DNA of 64,000 nucleotides, from contig JAPLDL010000019.1 in NCBI GenBank assembly GCA_026391735.1, positions 1-64,000 of the forward strand. Reading direction: 5' to 3'. The position numbers and the translations under genes are program-made. Source of the stretch: Bacteroidota bacterium. GTDB lineage: Bacteria; Bacteroidota; Bacteroidia; Bacteroidales; FEN-979. The notes beneath the pieces were generated by a model. The model ran no database searches. It saw nothing but the letters and a program-made list of their open reading frames with translations, and had not been told where the DNA came from. Positions 17,490 to 27,137 of the stretch are shown in pieces. Numbering within the stretch: position 1 is the stretch's first letter; each line of letters opens with the position of its first letter.

Positions 17490-18269
17490 ATGGCTATCAT
17501 TACGCTCACCAGTGACTGGGGCATTAAAGACCACTATGTTGGAGCCGTTAAGGGTACTATTCTGCGGCAGCTCCCCGATGCTACCATCGTCGATATCTCC
17601 CACACCATTCCCCCGTTTGACCTCAACCAGGCTGCCTTCCTGATACGTAACTTTTATAAGAACTTCCCTGAAGGCAGTATTCACATACTGGCAGTAAACA
17701 CTGAGGCCTCCATACGTCATCCGCATACCCTGGTAAAATATGAAGGACATTGGTTTATTGGGGCGGATAACGGTATTTTCTCACTGATCTTTGATGATAA
17801 ACCCGAACTGGTCATCGACCTGGACGTCATACAGGATTCGGATTATTTCACATTTCCCACCCGGGATGTGTTTGCAAAGGTGGCCTGCCATATTGCTGCA
17901 GGAAAGCCGGCCGAGAAACTCGGCCATATCAAGAAGGAAGTGTTACAGAAGATCGCTTTCAAGCCGGTGATACAGGGCGACCTCATCAAGGGACAGGTGA
18001 TATATGTAGATAATTACGAAAATGCCATCACCAACATCACCGAAAGCCTGTTTAAATCGGCTACAAAAGGCCGGAAATTCACAATTACATTCCGCTCAGC
18101 CACAAACCGCATCACCCAGATAAGCAAATCTTACCAGGATGTTCCCGAAGGAGAGATGCTTGCCCTGTTCAGCAGCAGCGGCTATCTCGAAATTGCCATG
18201 AATAAGGGAAATGCAGCAGGTCTTCTCGGCCTGTACCTCGACCAGCCGGTGAATATTGAGCTGAGCTGA
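17490..18269 (+). CDS. SAM hydrolase (SAM hydroxide adenosyltransferase, DUF62 family)
   Basis: 259 residues of the chlorinase/fluorinase-like family. Conserved parts are the N-terminal LTSDWG.KDHYVGAVKG, the ISH.IPPFD segment, IHILAVN and the C-terminal barrel with VDNYENAITNI. Characterised bacterial members without halide activity hydrolyse S-adenosylmethionine to adenosine and methionine. It is cytoplasmic, and its physiological purpose is debated. It is divergent from phoH across 44 bases that hold two promoters, and it converges on the DUF3667 gene. Downstream of that gene lies gldF. Confidence 0.93.
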   Translation: MAIITLTSDWGIKDHYVGAVKGTILRQLPDATIVDISHTIPPFDLNQAAFLIRNFYKNFPEGSIHILAVNTEASIRHPHTLVKYEGHWFIGADNGIFSLIFDDKPELVIDLDVIQDSDYFTFPTRDVFAKVACHIAAGKPAEKLGHIKKEVLQKIAFKPVIQGDLIKGQVIYVDNYENAITNITESLFKSATKGRKFTITFRSATNRITQISKSYQDVPEGEMLALFSSSGYLEIAMNKGNAAGLLGLYLDQPVNIELS

Positions 18270-18304
18270 ACCATCCTCTTTCTTTAAAATCTCACCTCAG
18301 CCGT

Positions 18305-19297
18305 TTAAAACGAAAGTAAAGCGACCAGCCCCAGTAATATGAAAAATACTGGAAGCCCGATGATCACGTAAGAAATCGTGATCAGTAACATCTTCAGCAG
18401 AGACTTCGCAAATGACTGCCTGTAATATTGTTTCAGGGCGATAAAACCATATACCAGGAATATGATCAGGATCAGGGAAAAGCTTATCGGGATGAAAAAT
18501 TCAGTGATCAGACAAAGGATCAGGAAAAGGAAAAAGAAAGCGTGAAGATGAAGGGAGAATATCAGGTGTTCAAAGTACAACCTCTTCCGCCTTAAATAAA
18601 AAAGTTTCAAAAGCAAAGCAAATACGGGGATCAGGAGAAAAATGAGCTTGGAAGCTGTGTGCTCAAGTATGGTCGTAAGGGATTGTCCTTTGGAGACCAT
18701 AATCTTGATTACCTGCCGGATGATGAATTTCCCAGCCGGCCCTTGCTTGGAATAATGCTTGTCAACATACGCTTTCACACTGCTTGTCTCGATTTCCCGC
18801 CGCATGGAATCCTGCTTTGAACGTGAAATACTTACGCCTTCGATAGTGAATTGTGTCTTGTCCAATTCGGCTTTTCCATTTTTTAGATTCAAATCGGCAG
18901 AATCGAACTGAACAGGATTAACTTCTGTATTTATACTTTCTTTGCTCATGGGTAACAGAAGAAAGTAAATGACGCTGATCACCAGGAACAGCTTGAACGG
19001 TTCAACATATGACTTACGCTTACCCTTCATGAACTGCAGGGTAAGCCAGCCGGGTTTAAAGATCAGAGGAATGATAGTGCGGAAGAATTTGGAATCGAAG
19101 TGAAAGTAATCCAGGAATGACTCCCCGATGAGGTGGCTGAACGACATGTCATCGTGCTCAAGTCGCTTTTGTCCGCATTGCGGACAAAACTGTTCATTGA
19201 CATCTAAATAGGTTCCGCAGTTCTCGCAAGGGCCGGGCTGATGAGGCGGTTTTGGATGATTTGGTTTGCCCGGTTTTCGTCGGATAAGGCTTTTCAT
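18305..19297 (-). CDS. DUF3667 membrane protein with N-terminal zinc ribbon
   Basis: 330 residues from the Met at 19297 (MKSLIRRKPGKP). The open frame extends further upstream, but that part is antisense to gldF. A zinc ribbon, C-x2-C ... C-x2-C (CENCG and CPQCG, about 27-47), is followed by the DUF3667 signature (SFLDYFHFDSKFFRTIIPL ... PGWLTLQFMKGKRKSYV...PFKLFL). About four membrane segments follow, with a large loop of about 110 residues between the first and second. Function unknown; the family is widespread in Bacteroidetes, and some members resemble inner-membrane assembly factors. It lies head-to-head with gldF. Confidence 0.88.
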   Translation of the reverse strand: MKSLIRRKPGKPNHPKPPHQPGPCENCGTYLDVNEQFCPQCGQKRLEHDDMSFSHLIGESFLDYFHFDSKFFRTIIPLIFKPGWLTLQFMKGKRKSYVEPFKLFLVISVIYFLLLPMSKESINTEVNPVQFDSADLNLKNGKAELDKTQFTIEGVSISRSKQDSMRREIETSSVKAYVDKHYSKQGPAGKFIIRQVIKIMVSKGQSLTTILEHTASKLIFLLIPVFALLLKLFYLRRKRLYFEHLIFSLHLHAFFFLFLILCLITEFFIPISFSLILIIFLVYGFIALKQYYRQSFAKSLLKMLLITISYVIIGLPVFFILLGLVALLSF

Positions 19298-19329
19298 CTG
19301 CCAAATGTAAGAAAAATGTGAAAAAAATG

Positions 19330-19337
19330 TAACTTTG
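19330..19337 (+). promoter_or_regulatory. -7 element of the gldF operon
   Basis: TAACTTTG matches TAnnTTTG and lies 20 bases upstream of the gldF start at 19358. The -33 region is A/T-rich without a clear TTTG. Confidence 0.6.
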
Positions 19338-19357
19338 CAGCCCTCAAAGCAGGTACA

Positions 19358-20089
19358 ATGTTTACTCTGTTCAAGAAAGAAATCAACGGTTTTCTCAGTT
19401 CCCTGATCGGGTACATTGTTATTGTGGTGTTTCTGCTGATGACAGGCCTTTTTCTCTGGGTCTTTCCCATGCAGTTCAATATCCTCGATTTTGGATATGC
19501 CAACCTTGACGGATTGTTCATCCTGGGCCCGTTTGTCTTCCTTTTCCTGATCCCGGCAATAACCATGCGTTCTTTTGCCGACGAAAAGAAAAGCGGGACC
19601 CTGGAACTTCTCATGACCCAACCCCTGACAGATCTTCAGATCATACTTGCAAAATTCCTGGCAGGATTTGTCCTCGTGATATTTTCCCTGCTACCCACCC
19701 TGATATATTATTTTTCGGTGTACAAGCTGGGGATGCCCCCGGGAAACCTTGATTCGGGCGGTATCTGGGGTTCCTATACCGGCCTGATGCTGCTTGGGAT
19801 GAGTTTTGTATCTATCGGTATCTTCTCTTCCTCGCTTACCGATAACCAGGTTGTCGCTTTCGTGCTGTCGCTGATCATCTGTTTTTTTCTTTACCTCGGA
19901 TTTGATTTTCTCTATATGTTCATCCTCTCTGGTAAGACCGGGCTTATGGTGCAGGGTCTCGGATTGAATGCCCATTACTCTTCGATGAGCAGAGGGGTGA
20001 TCGATACCCGTGATCTCATCTACTTCTTCTCCGTCACTGCTTTGTTTATATTCTTCACTAAACTTTCGCTGGAAAGCCGTAAATGGTAA
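19358..20089 (+). CDS. gldF: Gliding-motility ABC transporter permease GldF
   Basis: 243 residues with about six membrane helices; the N-terminus MFTLFKKEINGFLSSLIGY and the ITMRSFADEKKSGTLELLMTQP loop mark the ABC-2-type GldF family. With GldG and the ATPase GldA it forms a transporter needed for gliding in some flavobacteria. The pair is also common in non-gliding Bacteroidetes, so motility cannot be concluded. It is the first gene of a plus-strand operon with a TAACTTTG promoter, and gldG starts four bases after its stop. gldA is not in this window. Confidence 0.95.
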   Translation: MFTLFKKEINGFLSSLIGYIVIVVFLLMTGLFLWVFPMQFNILDFGYANLDGLFILGPFVFLFLIPAITMRSFADEKKSGTLELLMTQPLTDLQIILAKFLAGFVLVIFSLLPTLIYYFSVYKLGMPPGNLDSGGIWGSYTGLMLLGMSFVSIGIFSSSLTDNQVVAFVLSLIICFFLYLGFDFLYMFILSGKTGLMVQGLGLNAHYSSMSRGVIDTRDLIYFFSVTALFIFFTKLSLESRKW

Positions 20090-20093
20090 ACTC

Positions 20094-21851
20094 ATGGAGA
20101 AAGTAAACGAATCGAAGAAGAATATTAAAAAGAACAATATTGTTCAGCTCCTCCTTGTCCTGGTGGTAGTGATCCTTCTTAATATCATCTCCGCTTATAT
20201 TTTCACACGGTTTGATCTGACTTCCGAAAAACGGTATTCCCTTGCCCCGGCTACGAAAAAGGTCGTGAAAAAACTTGATGATGTGATGTTTTTCAGGGTT
20301 TACCTTTCGGGCGACCTGCCTCCCGCATTTCAACGCCTGGCCAATGAAACCAGGGAGATGCTCGATGAATTCAGGGCATACAGCGATTTCGTGCAATACC
20401 AGTTTGTGGACCTCTCTGCCATTTCCAATGAAAAGGACAGGGACTTCGCTTACAAAAGCCTTGCAGAGAAAGGACTTCAGCGAACAACATTAAGAATGAA
20501 TAACAAGGGACAATCATCCCAGCTGATTATTTTCCCAGGAGCGATAGTGACATACAGGGGCCACGAAACCCCAGTCCAGCTGCTTTCGGGCTCCAGCATG
20601 GGTGAAGATCCGAACAAAGTCCTCAACAACTCGATCCAGTCCCTGGAGTACAACCTTGCCAGTGCAATGGAGGTTCTCACAAAGATCACAAAACCCAGGA
20701 TAGCCATTCTTGAAGGACAGGGCGAGCTCTCTGCAATGGAAACCTATGACCTGGAACGTTCTCTTACCCAGTTTTATAATGTTGACCGCGTGACCCTTAA
20801 CCATAAGATCAATGCACTCACGATCAGGGTAAAACTGGATTCTCTGCACGACAGGCTGGCAAATAAATATAAGGCCCTCATCATAGCAAAACCAAGCAAA
20901 CCGTTTGATGAGAAAGATAAGTTCCTGATTGACCAGTTCATCATGCGGGGTGGGAAAACACTTTGGCTCATCGACCCGGTTTATACTCCCTGGGACAGCC
21001 TGGAAAAGTATAATTCGACCATGGGAGTGGCCAATGACATCAACCTGGAGGATATGCTCTATACTTATGGGGCAAGGCTTAATACCAACCTGGTGATGGA
21101 CCTGAATGCAATGCCGATCCCATTGAAGACCGGCCAGATAGGCAACCAGCCGCAGTTCACCTTCTTCAGATGGTATTATTTTCCGCTGCTTACTCCTACT
21201 ATCAATCATCCCATCGTTCATGGACTGAATGCAATTAAAAGCGAGTTCATCAGCACGATCGACACCGTGGAAGCACCGGGAATTAAAAAACAAATCATTC
21301 TTACTTCTTCCTCCTATTCCCAGGTGGTCAACGTCCCTGCCCTGGTCGACCTGGAGATGCTGAGACAACAACCCGATGAAAGACAATTTACCAGAGGCCC
21401 CTTTCCTGTAGCAGTGCTGCTCGAAGGAGAATTCATGTCGTCATACCTCTACCGGATACCTCCTGAACTTGCCGAAAACAAAGGACTTGAATTCAGAAAA
21501 AAAAGCAAACCTACCAAAATGCTGATCGTTGCCGACGGGGATATCGTAAAGAACCAGTTTAATATGAAACAGGGGTATCCTTTACCTATGGGGTATGATC
21601 AATGGACCCAGGAGACATTCGGTAACCGCGATTTCATTCTGAATGCAATGAATTTTCTCTGCGACGAAACAGGGCTGATCACAGTGCGTTCAAGAGAGCT
21701 TAAGATGAGGTTGCTGGATATGAAAAAAGTCGAAAATGAAGGGTTGTTCTGGAAACTCCTGAACATTATCCTTCCCGTGCTCCTTATCCTTGCCTTTTCC
21801 TTTATCTGGTTCAGGATCCGCCGGATGAAGTATGCCCGTAAATCAGTTTAA
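20094..21851 (+). CDS. gldG: Gliding-motility ABC transporter substrate-binding protein GldG
   Basis: 585 residues from the Met at 20094 (MEKVNESKKN). The open frame continues upstream into gldF, but this start lies four bases after the gldF stop. One N-terminal membrane helix (about 18-38) is followed by the large extracytoplasmic domain typical of GldG (FDLTSEKRYSLAPATKKVVKKL at its beginning; IAILEGQGELS and TLWLIDPV in the middle). A C-terminal helix (about 560-578) anchors it again in the inner membrane. It acts with GldF; the transported substrate is unknown. Confidence 0.94.
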   Translation: MEKVNESKKNIKKNNIVQLLLVLVVVILLNIISAYIFTRFDLTSEKRYSLAPATKKVVKKLDDVMFFRVYLSGDLPPAFQRLANETREMLDEFRAYSDFVQYQFVDLSAISNEKDRDFAYKSLAEKGLQRTTLRMNNKGQSSQLIIFPGAIVTYRGHETPVQLLSGSSMGEDPNKVLNNSIQSLEYNLASAMEVLTKITKPRIAILEGQGELSAMETYDLERSLTQFYNVDRVTLNHKINALTIRVKLDSLHDRLANKYKALIIAKPSKPFDEKDKFLIDQFIMRGGKTLWLIDPVYTPWDSLEKYNSTMGVANDINLEDMLYTYGARLNTNLVMDLNAMPIPLKTGQIGNQPQFTFFRWYYFPLLTPTINHPIVHGLNAIKSEFISTIDTVEAPGIKKQIILTSSSYSQVVNVPALVDLEMLRQQPDERQFTRGPFPVAVLLEGEFMSSYLYRIPPELAENKGLEFRKKSKPTKMLIVADGDIVKNQFNMKQGYPLPMGYDQWTQETFGNRDFILNAMNFLCDETGLITVRSRELKMRLLDMKKVENEGLFWKLLNIILPVLLILAFSFIWFRIRRMKYARKSV

Positions 21852-21871
21852 CCAAGACATGTTTCTTTGAA

Positions 21872-22957
21872 ATGAAGAAGAATAAATACATCATCATACT
21901 TGTGGTCCTGCTGGCTGTTGTTGCCCTGGTCCTCGTCCTTACCAATTCAACCACGACGTTCAGACGCTCTATGAGCGATTTTGCCGTGGCTGATACCTCT
22001 ACGGTTACCAAGATCTTCATGAGCGACAAGAACAACAACTCGGTTAAACTGTCCAGAAAGGAAACCGGATCCTGGGTGCTTAACGACAGTTACCAGGCGC
22101 TAAAGTTCAACATAGACCTGATGCTTAAGACCATGACCGATATTCAGGTCAAGGCACCGGTGGCCCTGGCTGCTCATAACACTATTGTAAAACATCTGGC
22201 TGTGAACGGAGTAAAAGTCGAGATCTACCAAATGGTATATCGTGTCGACTTTATGGGCATCAGGTGGTTTCCCCATGAAAAACTCACAAAGGTTTATTAT
22301 ATAGGCGGCGCCACTCCCGATAACCAGGCATGTTATGCGCTGATGGAAAATTCGGAGGAGCCTTATGTCATTTACCTGCCGGGTTTGAGAGGTTTTGTAA
22401 CCCCGCGTTACAGTACTATTGAACGCTACTGGAGGGACCTTTCCGTGTTCAGGTACAATATCGAAGATATCAGCTCGGTCAAACTGGAAGTACCCGAAAC
22501 CCCTGAGTATTCCTTTGAAGTGAGGCTGGATAGAGGAAGGTTGAAGAGCTTCTTGTCACTTTCCGACAACAAACCCATGCCCGATCTTGATACGCTGAAA
22601 GTACTGAACTTCCTCTCGGGCTTCAGGAATGTAAATTTTGAAGCTTTCCTGAATGACATGGACAAGCATACGAAGGATTCAGTGCTTGCATCTAAGCCAT
22701 TCATCATTATCACTCTGTCAGATACACTCAACAAAACAAAAATTGTTAAAACGTATCATAAGCCCAACCTCTTTGGCCAGAAAGATTTTACAGGACGTAT
22801 TCTGCCTTATGATCCCGACCGGCTTTATGCCCTTGTGAACGGCGGGAAAGACTTCGTTCTCATCCAGTACTTTTCATTCAACAAGATATTAAGGCCGAAA
22901 CCCTATTTTTCAAAAGGGTTCAAGATGCCACAGGAACAACCTGAAGGAGCTTTTTAA
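21872..22957 (+). CDS. DUF4340 domain protein
   Basis: 361 residues, with an N-terminal membrane helix (about 5-25) and then a beta-rich extracytoplasmic region of the DUF4340 type (RRSMSDFAVADTSTVTKIFM, SVKLSRKETGSWVLND). In many bacteria DUF4340 genes follow GldG-like ABC transporter genes, as here (20-base gap), so it probably belongs to the same membrane complex. Biochemical role unknown. Confidence 0.85.
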   Translation: MKKNKYIIILVVLLAVVALVLVLTNSTTTFRRSMSDFAVADTSTVTKIFMSDKNNNSVKLSRKETGSWVLNDSYQALKFNIDLMLKTMTDIQVKAPVALAAHNTIVKHLAVNGVKVEIYQMVYRVDFMGIRWFPHEKLTKVYYIGGATPDNQACYALMENSEEPYVIYLPGLRGFVTPRYSTIERYWRDLSVFRYNIEDISSVKLEVPETPEYSFEVRLDRGRLKSFLSLSDNKPMPDLDTLKVLNFLSGFRNVNFEAFLNDMDKHTKDSVLASKPFIIITLSDTLNKTKIVKTYHKPNLFGQKDFTGRILPYDPDRLYALVNGGKDFVLIQYFSFNKILRPKPYFSKGFKMPQEQPEGAF

Positions 22958-22999
22958 GTATATCCCTGTTGTTCAGGCTGACCAGATAACCGAGATGTA

Positions 23000-24217
23000 A
23001 TGAGAATCCTGATCATCAGCCAGTATTTCATTCCGGAGACAGGGGCTCCCCAGAACCGGCTTTTTCAATGGGCCCGGTTATTGAGCCTCAAAGGCGACAC
23101 GGTTGAAGTTCTTACGGCCATGCCCAACTACCCCGAAATGAAGATACACCCTGCATATAAGGGCAGGTTTTATTTTACTGAAACAATCCAGGATATCAGG
23201 ATTCACAGGGCCTGGATCTATGCAGGTTCAAGCAAGGCGATCATGCCGAGGCTGGCGAATTATTTCAGCTTCGTTTTTACTTCTCTCATGGTTGGCCTGT
23301 TCCGCACGGGCAACTATGATTACGTGTTTTGCGAATCCCCTCCATTGTTCCTGGGGATCTCGGCTTATCTCTTAAAGGTTTTCAAAGGAGCCAGGCTTAT
23401 TTTCAATGTTTCAGATCTGTGGCCCGAAAGTGCTGAGAAACTGGGACTGGTCACCAACCGTTTCATATTGCGATTGGCCACTTCCCTGGAAAAATTCATG
23501 TATCGAAAATCATTTCTCATCACAGGTCAAACCCGGGGGATCGTTCAGAATATTTCCTCCCGGTTTCCGCAAAAAAAGGTATTCTGGTTTAAAAACGGAG
23601 CTGATGTGAGGGAACTTGAAGCCATTGAATTCGACAGGGACCTGAGGGAAAAACTTGGGTTTAAACCCGGTGATTTTCTTTTGCTTTATGCCGGTATCAT
23701 CGGATACGCCCAGGGCCTTGAGGTCATACTTGAAGCCGCAGAATTGCTTAAGTCTGAGCCTGCAATACGGTTCCTGATCATGGGTAGCGGACCCGAGAAG
23801 GAGAAGTTATTGAAAATCAAGGAAAGCAAGGAACTTGGAAACGTGATTTTCTTTGACAGCCGTCCTAAGAAGGAGGTCATCCCGTTCATTCATGCCTCCG
23901 ATGCAGCGGTGATCCCTTTAAAAAAGCTGGACTTGTTCAAAGGAGCAATCCCTTCTAAGATATTCGAAAACCTTGCCCTCCAAAAGCCTGTCCTGCTCGG
24001 TGTTGAAGGAGAAGCAAAAGAATTGCTCATTGAAAACGGGAAGGCGGGACTTGCATTTACACCTGAAGATCCTGCCGATTTGGCTGCCAAGGTCTTATAT
24101 TTGTATACTCATGAAAATGAGAGAAAAGAATTCGGGAAAAACGGCTACGATTACCTGCTTAAGGAGTTCAACCCCGAACTTATCGTTAATGAATTCTGGA
24201 ACCTGATCCATGCGTAA
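23000..24217 (+). CDS. Glycosyltransferase family 4 (WbuB/WcaI-like)
   Basis: 405 residues, two Rossmann domains (GT-B fold). The N-terminal acceptor domain starts MRILIISQYFIPETGAPQNR. The C-terminal donor domain includes LLYAGIIGYAQGLEVILEAA, GSGPEKEKL and the nucleotide-sugar-binding segment PSKIFENLALQKPVL. It transfers a sugar from a nucleotide donor onto a lipid-linked glycan at the cytoplasmic side. It overlaps the downstream O-antigen ligase gene by eight bases, and the two are probably used in the same surface polysaccharide. It follows DUF4340 by 42 bases and is likely read from the gldF promoter. Confidence 0.92.
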   Translation: MRILIISQYFIPETGAPQNRLFQWARLLSLKGDTVEVLTAMPNYPEMKIHPAYKGRFYFTETIQDIRIHRAWIYAGSSKAIMPRLANYFSFVFTSLMVGLFRTGNYDYVFCESPPLFLGISAYLLKVFKGARLIFNVSDLWPESAEKLGLVTNRFILRLATSLEKFMYRKSFLITGQTRGIVQNISSRFPQKKVFWFKNGADVRELEAIEFDRDLREKLGFKPGDFLLLYAGIIGYAQGLEVILEAAELLKSEPAIRFLIMGSGPEKEKLLKIKESKELGNVIFFDSRPKKEVIPFIHASDAAVIPLKKLDLFKGAIPSKIFENLALQKPVLLGVEGEAKELLIENGKAGLAFTPEDPADLAAKVLYLYTHENERKEFGKNGYDYLLKEFNPELIVNEFWNLIHA

Positions 24218-25460
24218 ACAAATCCATCAAAAGATCTTCTGGTATTGCTGCCTCGGCATTGCATTCATGCTGCCGGTCTGGGGAAAGCTGGTTCCCACCC
24301 TCATCGTGATCTTCATTCTCAACTGGCTGGTCTCAGCCGATTATATTCACACTATCCCCACCCTGTTCAGTAATAAAAACCGGCGTCATACCCTGTTATT
24401 CTCAGGTTTGTATATTTTATACCTGCTTGGACTCTGTTATACCAGCGATTTTATATATGCAAGGTTTGACCTGGAGGTTAAACTTTCACTTTTGATTTTT
24501 CCTCTGATTTTTTCGACTGCGGATATCGGGTTCCTGAATTCAAAACATATCCGGCTCCTCATGCATGTTTACCTGGCCGGATGTTTGGTTGGTTCACTCC
24601 TCCTTCTGGGTCATGCGTTCACGCTCTGGAGGGAAGGAGTACCGGGTGCATTTTATTATATGAAACTGAGCTGGTATTTCCATTCAGCTTATTTTGCCAT
24701 GTACCTGAACTTCGCTATGGCTTTCATTATAATAGAACTTATTGCACGTTTTTCATTACGTCATTCAACACGACTTTCCCCAAGGGTATTCATCACTTAC
24801 TTCTTTTTATTATCCTGGTTCTTCGTTTTTATATTTCTCCTGAGCTCAAAGATGGGGCTCATCTGCATGGTCCTGATTGCCGTTCTCGGAGCTGCTGAGC
24901 TTATTTTCAGGCGAAAAAAGACATTTCTCGGAATAGGCCTGATCATAGTTTTTCTGATGTTTGTGAGGGCCGGCCTCCATGTGTTCTCGGGTACCTCTGA
25001 CCGGGTCATGCAGACTACAGAAGCACTTACAGGCTCTGTACCTCAGAAGACATCCAGGAGCACTTCAGACCGTTTGGACATATGGAAAGTATCTCTCGAG
25101 ATCATTAAATCCAATGTGTGGATCGGTGTAGGGACAGGCGATGTCAAGGATGTTCTGATAGACAAATACAAAGAGACTGGGGTTGAAGAGGCTTTGGAAC
25201 TGAAACTCAATGCCCATAACCAGTATCTGCAGACCTTTGTGACCCTTGGAATTCCCGGCATCACAACGCTTCTTCTGATGCTGATACTGCCCCTGTTCTC
25301 AGCTTTCCGCAAACGCAACTATCTTTATTTCAGTTTCATCCTGTTGTTCCTTCTGAATATCATGGTAGAATCCATGTTCGAAACCCAGGCCGGGGTGGTG
25401 TGGTATGCATTCTTCAACATCATATTGTTTTCGTCAGGTTCAAACCGTTTCACGGTTTGA
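24210..25460 (+). CDS. O-antigen ligase/polymerase family membrane protein
   Basis: 416 residues with about 11-12 membrane helices. A large extracytoplasmic loop contains the Wzy_C/O-antigen-ligase pattern (RLDIWKVSLEIIKSN..WIGVGTGDV and ALELKLNAHNQYLQTFVTLGI, with the conserved His). It joins or polymerises undecaprenyl-linked glycan at the periplasmic face; ligase and polymerase cannot be told apart by sequence. It overlaps the GT4 gene by eight bases. The last 12 codons, including the stop, lie inside a perfect 24-bp inverted repeat, so the C-terminus SSGSNRFTV is dictated by the terminator stem. Confidence 0.88.
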   Translation: MRKQIHQKIFWYCCLGIAFMLPVWGKLVPTLIVIFILNWLVSADYIHTIPTLFSNKNRRHTLLFSGLYILYLLGLCYTSDFIYARFDLEVKLSLLIFPLIFSTADIGFLNSKHIRLLMHVYLAGCLVGSLLLLGHAFTLWREGVPGAFYYMKLSWYFHSAYFAMYLNFAMAFIIIELIARFSLRHSTRLSPRVFITYFFLLSWFFVFIFLLSSKMGLICMVLIAVLGAAELIFRRKKTFLGIGLIIVFLMFVRAGLHVFSGTSDRVMQTTEALTGSVPQKTSRSTSDRLDIWKVSLEIIKSNVWIGVGTGDVKDVLIDKYKETGVEEALELKLNAHNQYLQTFVTLGIPGITTLLLMLILPLFSAFRKRNYLYFSFILLFLLNIMVESMFETQAGVVWYAFFNIILFSSGSNRFTV

Positions 25461-25475
25461 ACCTGACGAAAACAA
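25425..25475. terminator. Perfect 24-bp inverted repeat (bidirectional terminator)
   Basis: Left arm 25425-25448 and right arm 25452-25475 are perfectly complementary with a 3-base TTC loop. The arms start TTGTTTTCG and end CGAAAACAA, so each direction ends in a T-rich run within the stem. The stop codon of the ligase gene (25458-25460) is in the right arm. It sits between convergent genes. Confidence 0.8.
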
Positions 25476-25500
25476 CAAAGGCGCCCGAAAGCGCCTTTGT
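25475..25500 (-). terminator. Hairpin terminator of gdhA
   Basis: ACAAAGGCGC (25475-25484) pairs perfectly with GCGCCTTTGT (25491-25500) across a CCGAAA loop. On the minus strand it is followed by TGTTTTCG and then the larger inverted repeat. It lies 26 bases after the gdhA stop. Confidence 0.8.
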
Positions 25501-25526
25501 CCGAATCAAAATGAACATCTGGTAGT

Positions 25527-26897
<1,371 letters not shown>

Positions 26898-26933
26898 TTA
26901 ATGTATGAATGTTAATAATTTCACAAGAATGCA

Positions 26934-26941
26934 CAAATGTA
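26934..26941 (-). promoter_or_regulatory. -7 element of gdhA
   Basis: TACATTTG on the minus strand matches TAnnTTTG, 51 bases upstream of the gdhA start. A TTGAGG at an approximate -33 distance is a weak match. The rest of the 255-base intergenic region (26883-27137) holds the divergent promoter at 27109 and nothing else I recognise. Confidence 0.65.
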
Positions 26942-27108
26942 AGAGCCTCCTCAACCCGAAATCCGCCCCCTTAAAAATAAATTCATATTTTTTACATAAA
27001 ACAGTTGGTTTACTGATTCCTGATAAGGGAAACACGTACCGGATCTAAGGATATTCCGTAATGTTCTAAAATTGCGGGTTTCGCTTCAAAAAGGATGGAA
27101 GTTTTCTC

Positions 27109-27116
27109 TAACTTTG
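27109..27116 (+). promoter_or_regulatory. -7 element of the ATP-grasp/oxidoreductase cluster
   Basis: TAACTTTG matches TAnnTTTG and lies 21 bases before the Met at 27138. Because the element is downstream of the earlier in-frame Met at 27072, it favours 27138 as the true start. Confidence 0.7.
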
Positions 27117-27137
27117 AGCGGTAAAACAAGGCAGTTT

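Noticed and set aside
19298-19621. N-terminal extension of the DUF3667 protein
   Set aside because: It would be antisense to gldF and past its promoter. The zinc-ribbon protein begins naturally at 19297.
20514-21386. 290-codon minus-strand open frame antisense to gldG
   Set aside because: It lies wholly inside gldG, has no family resemblance and no promoter. gldG is clearly the real gene.
27072-27137. Earlier start for the sensor-ATP-grasp protein
   Set aside because: The -7 element at 27109-27116 lies downstream of this Met, and the added residues show no domain.
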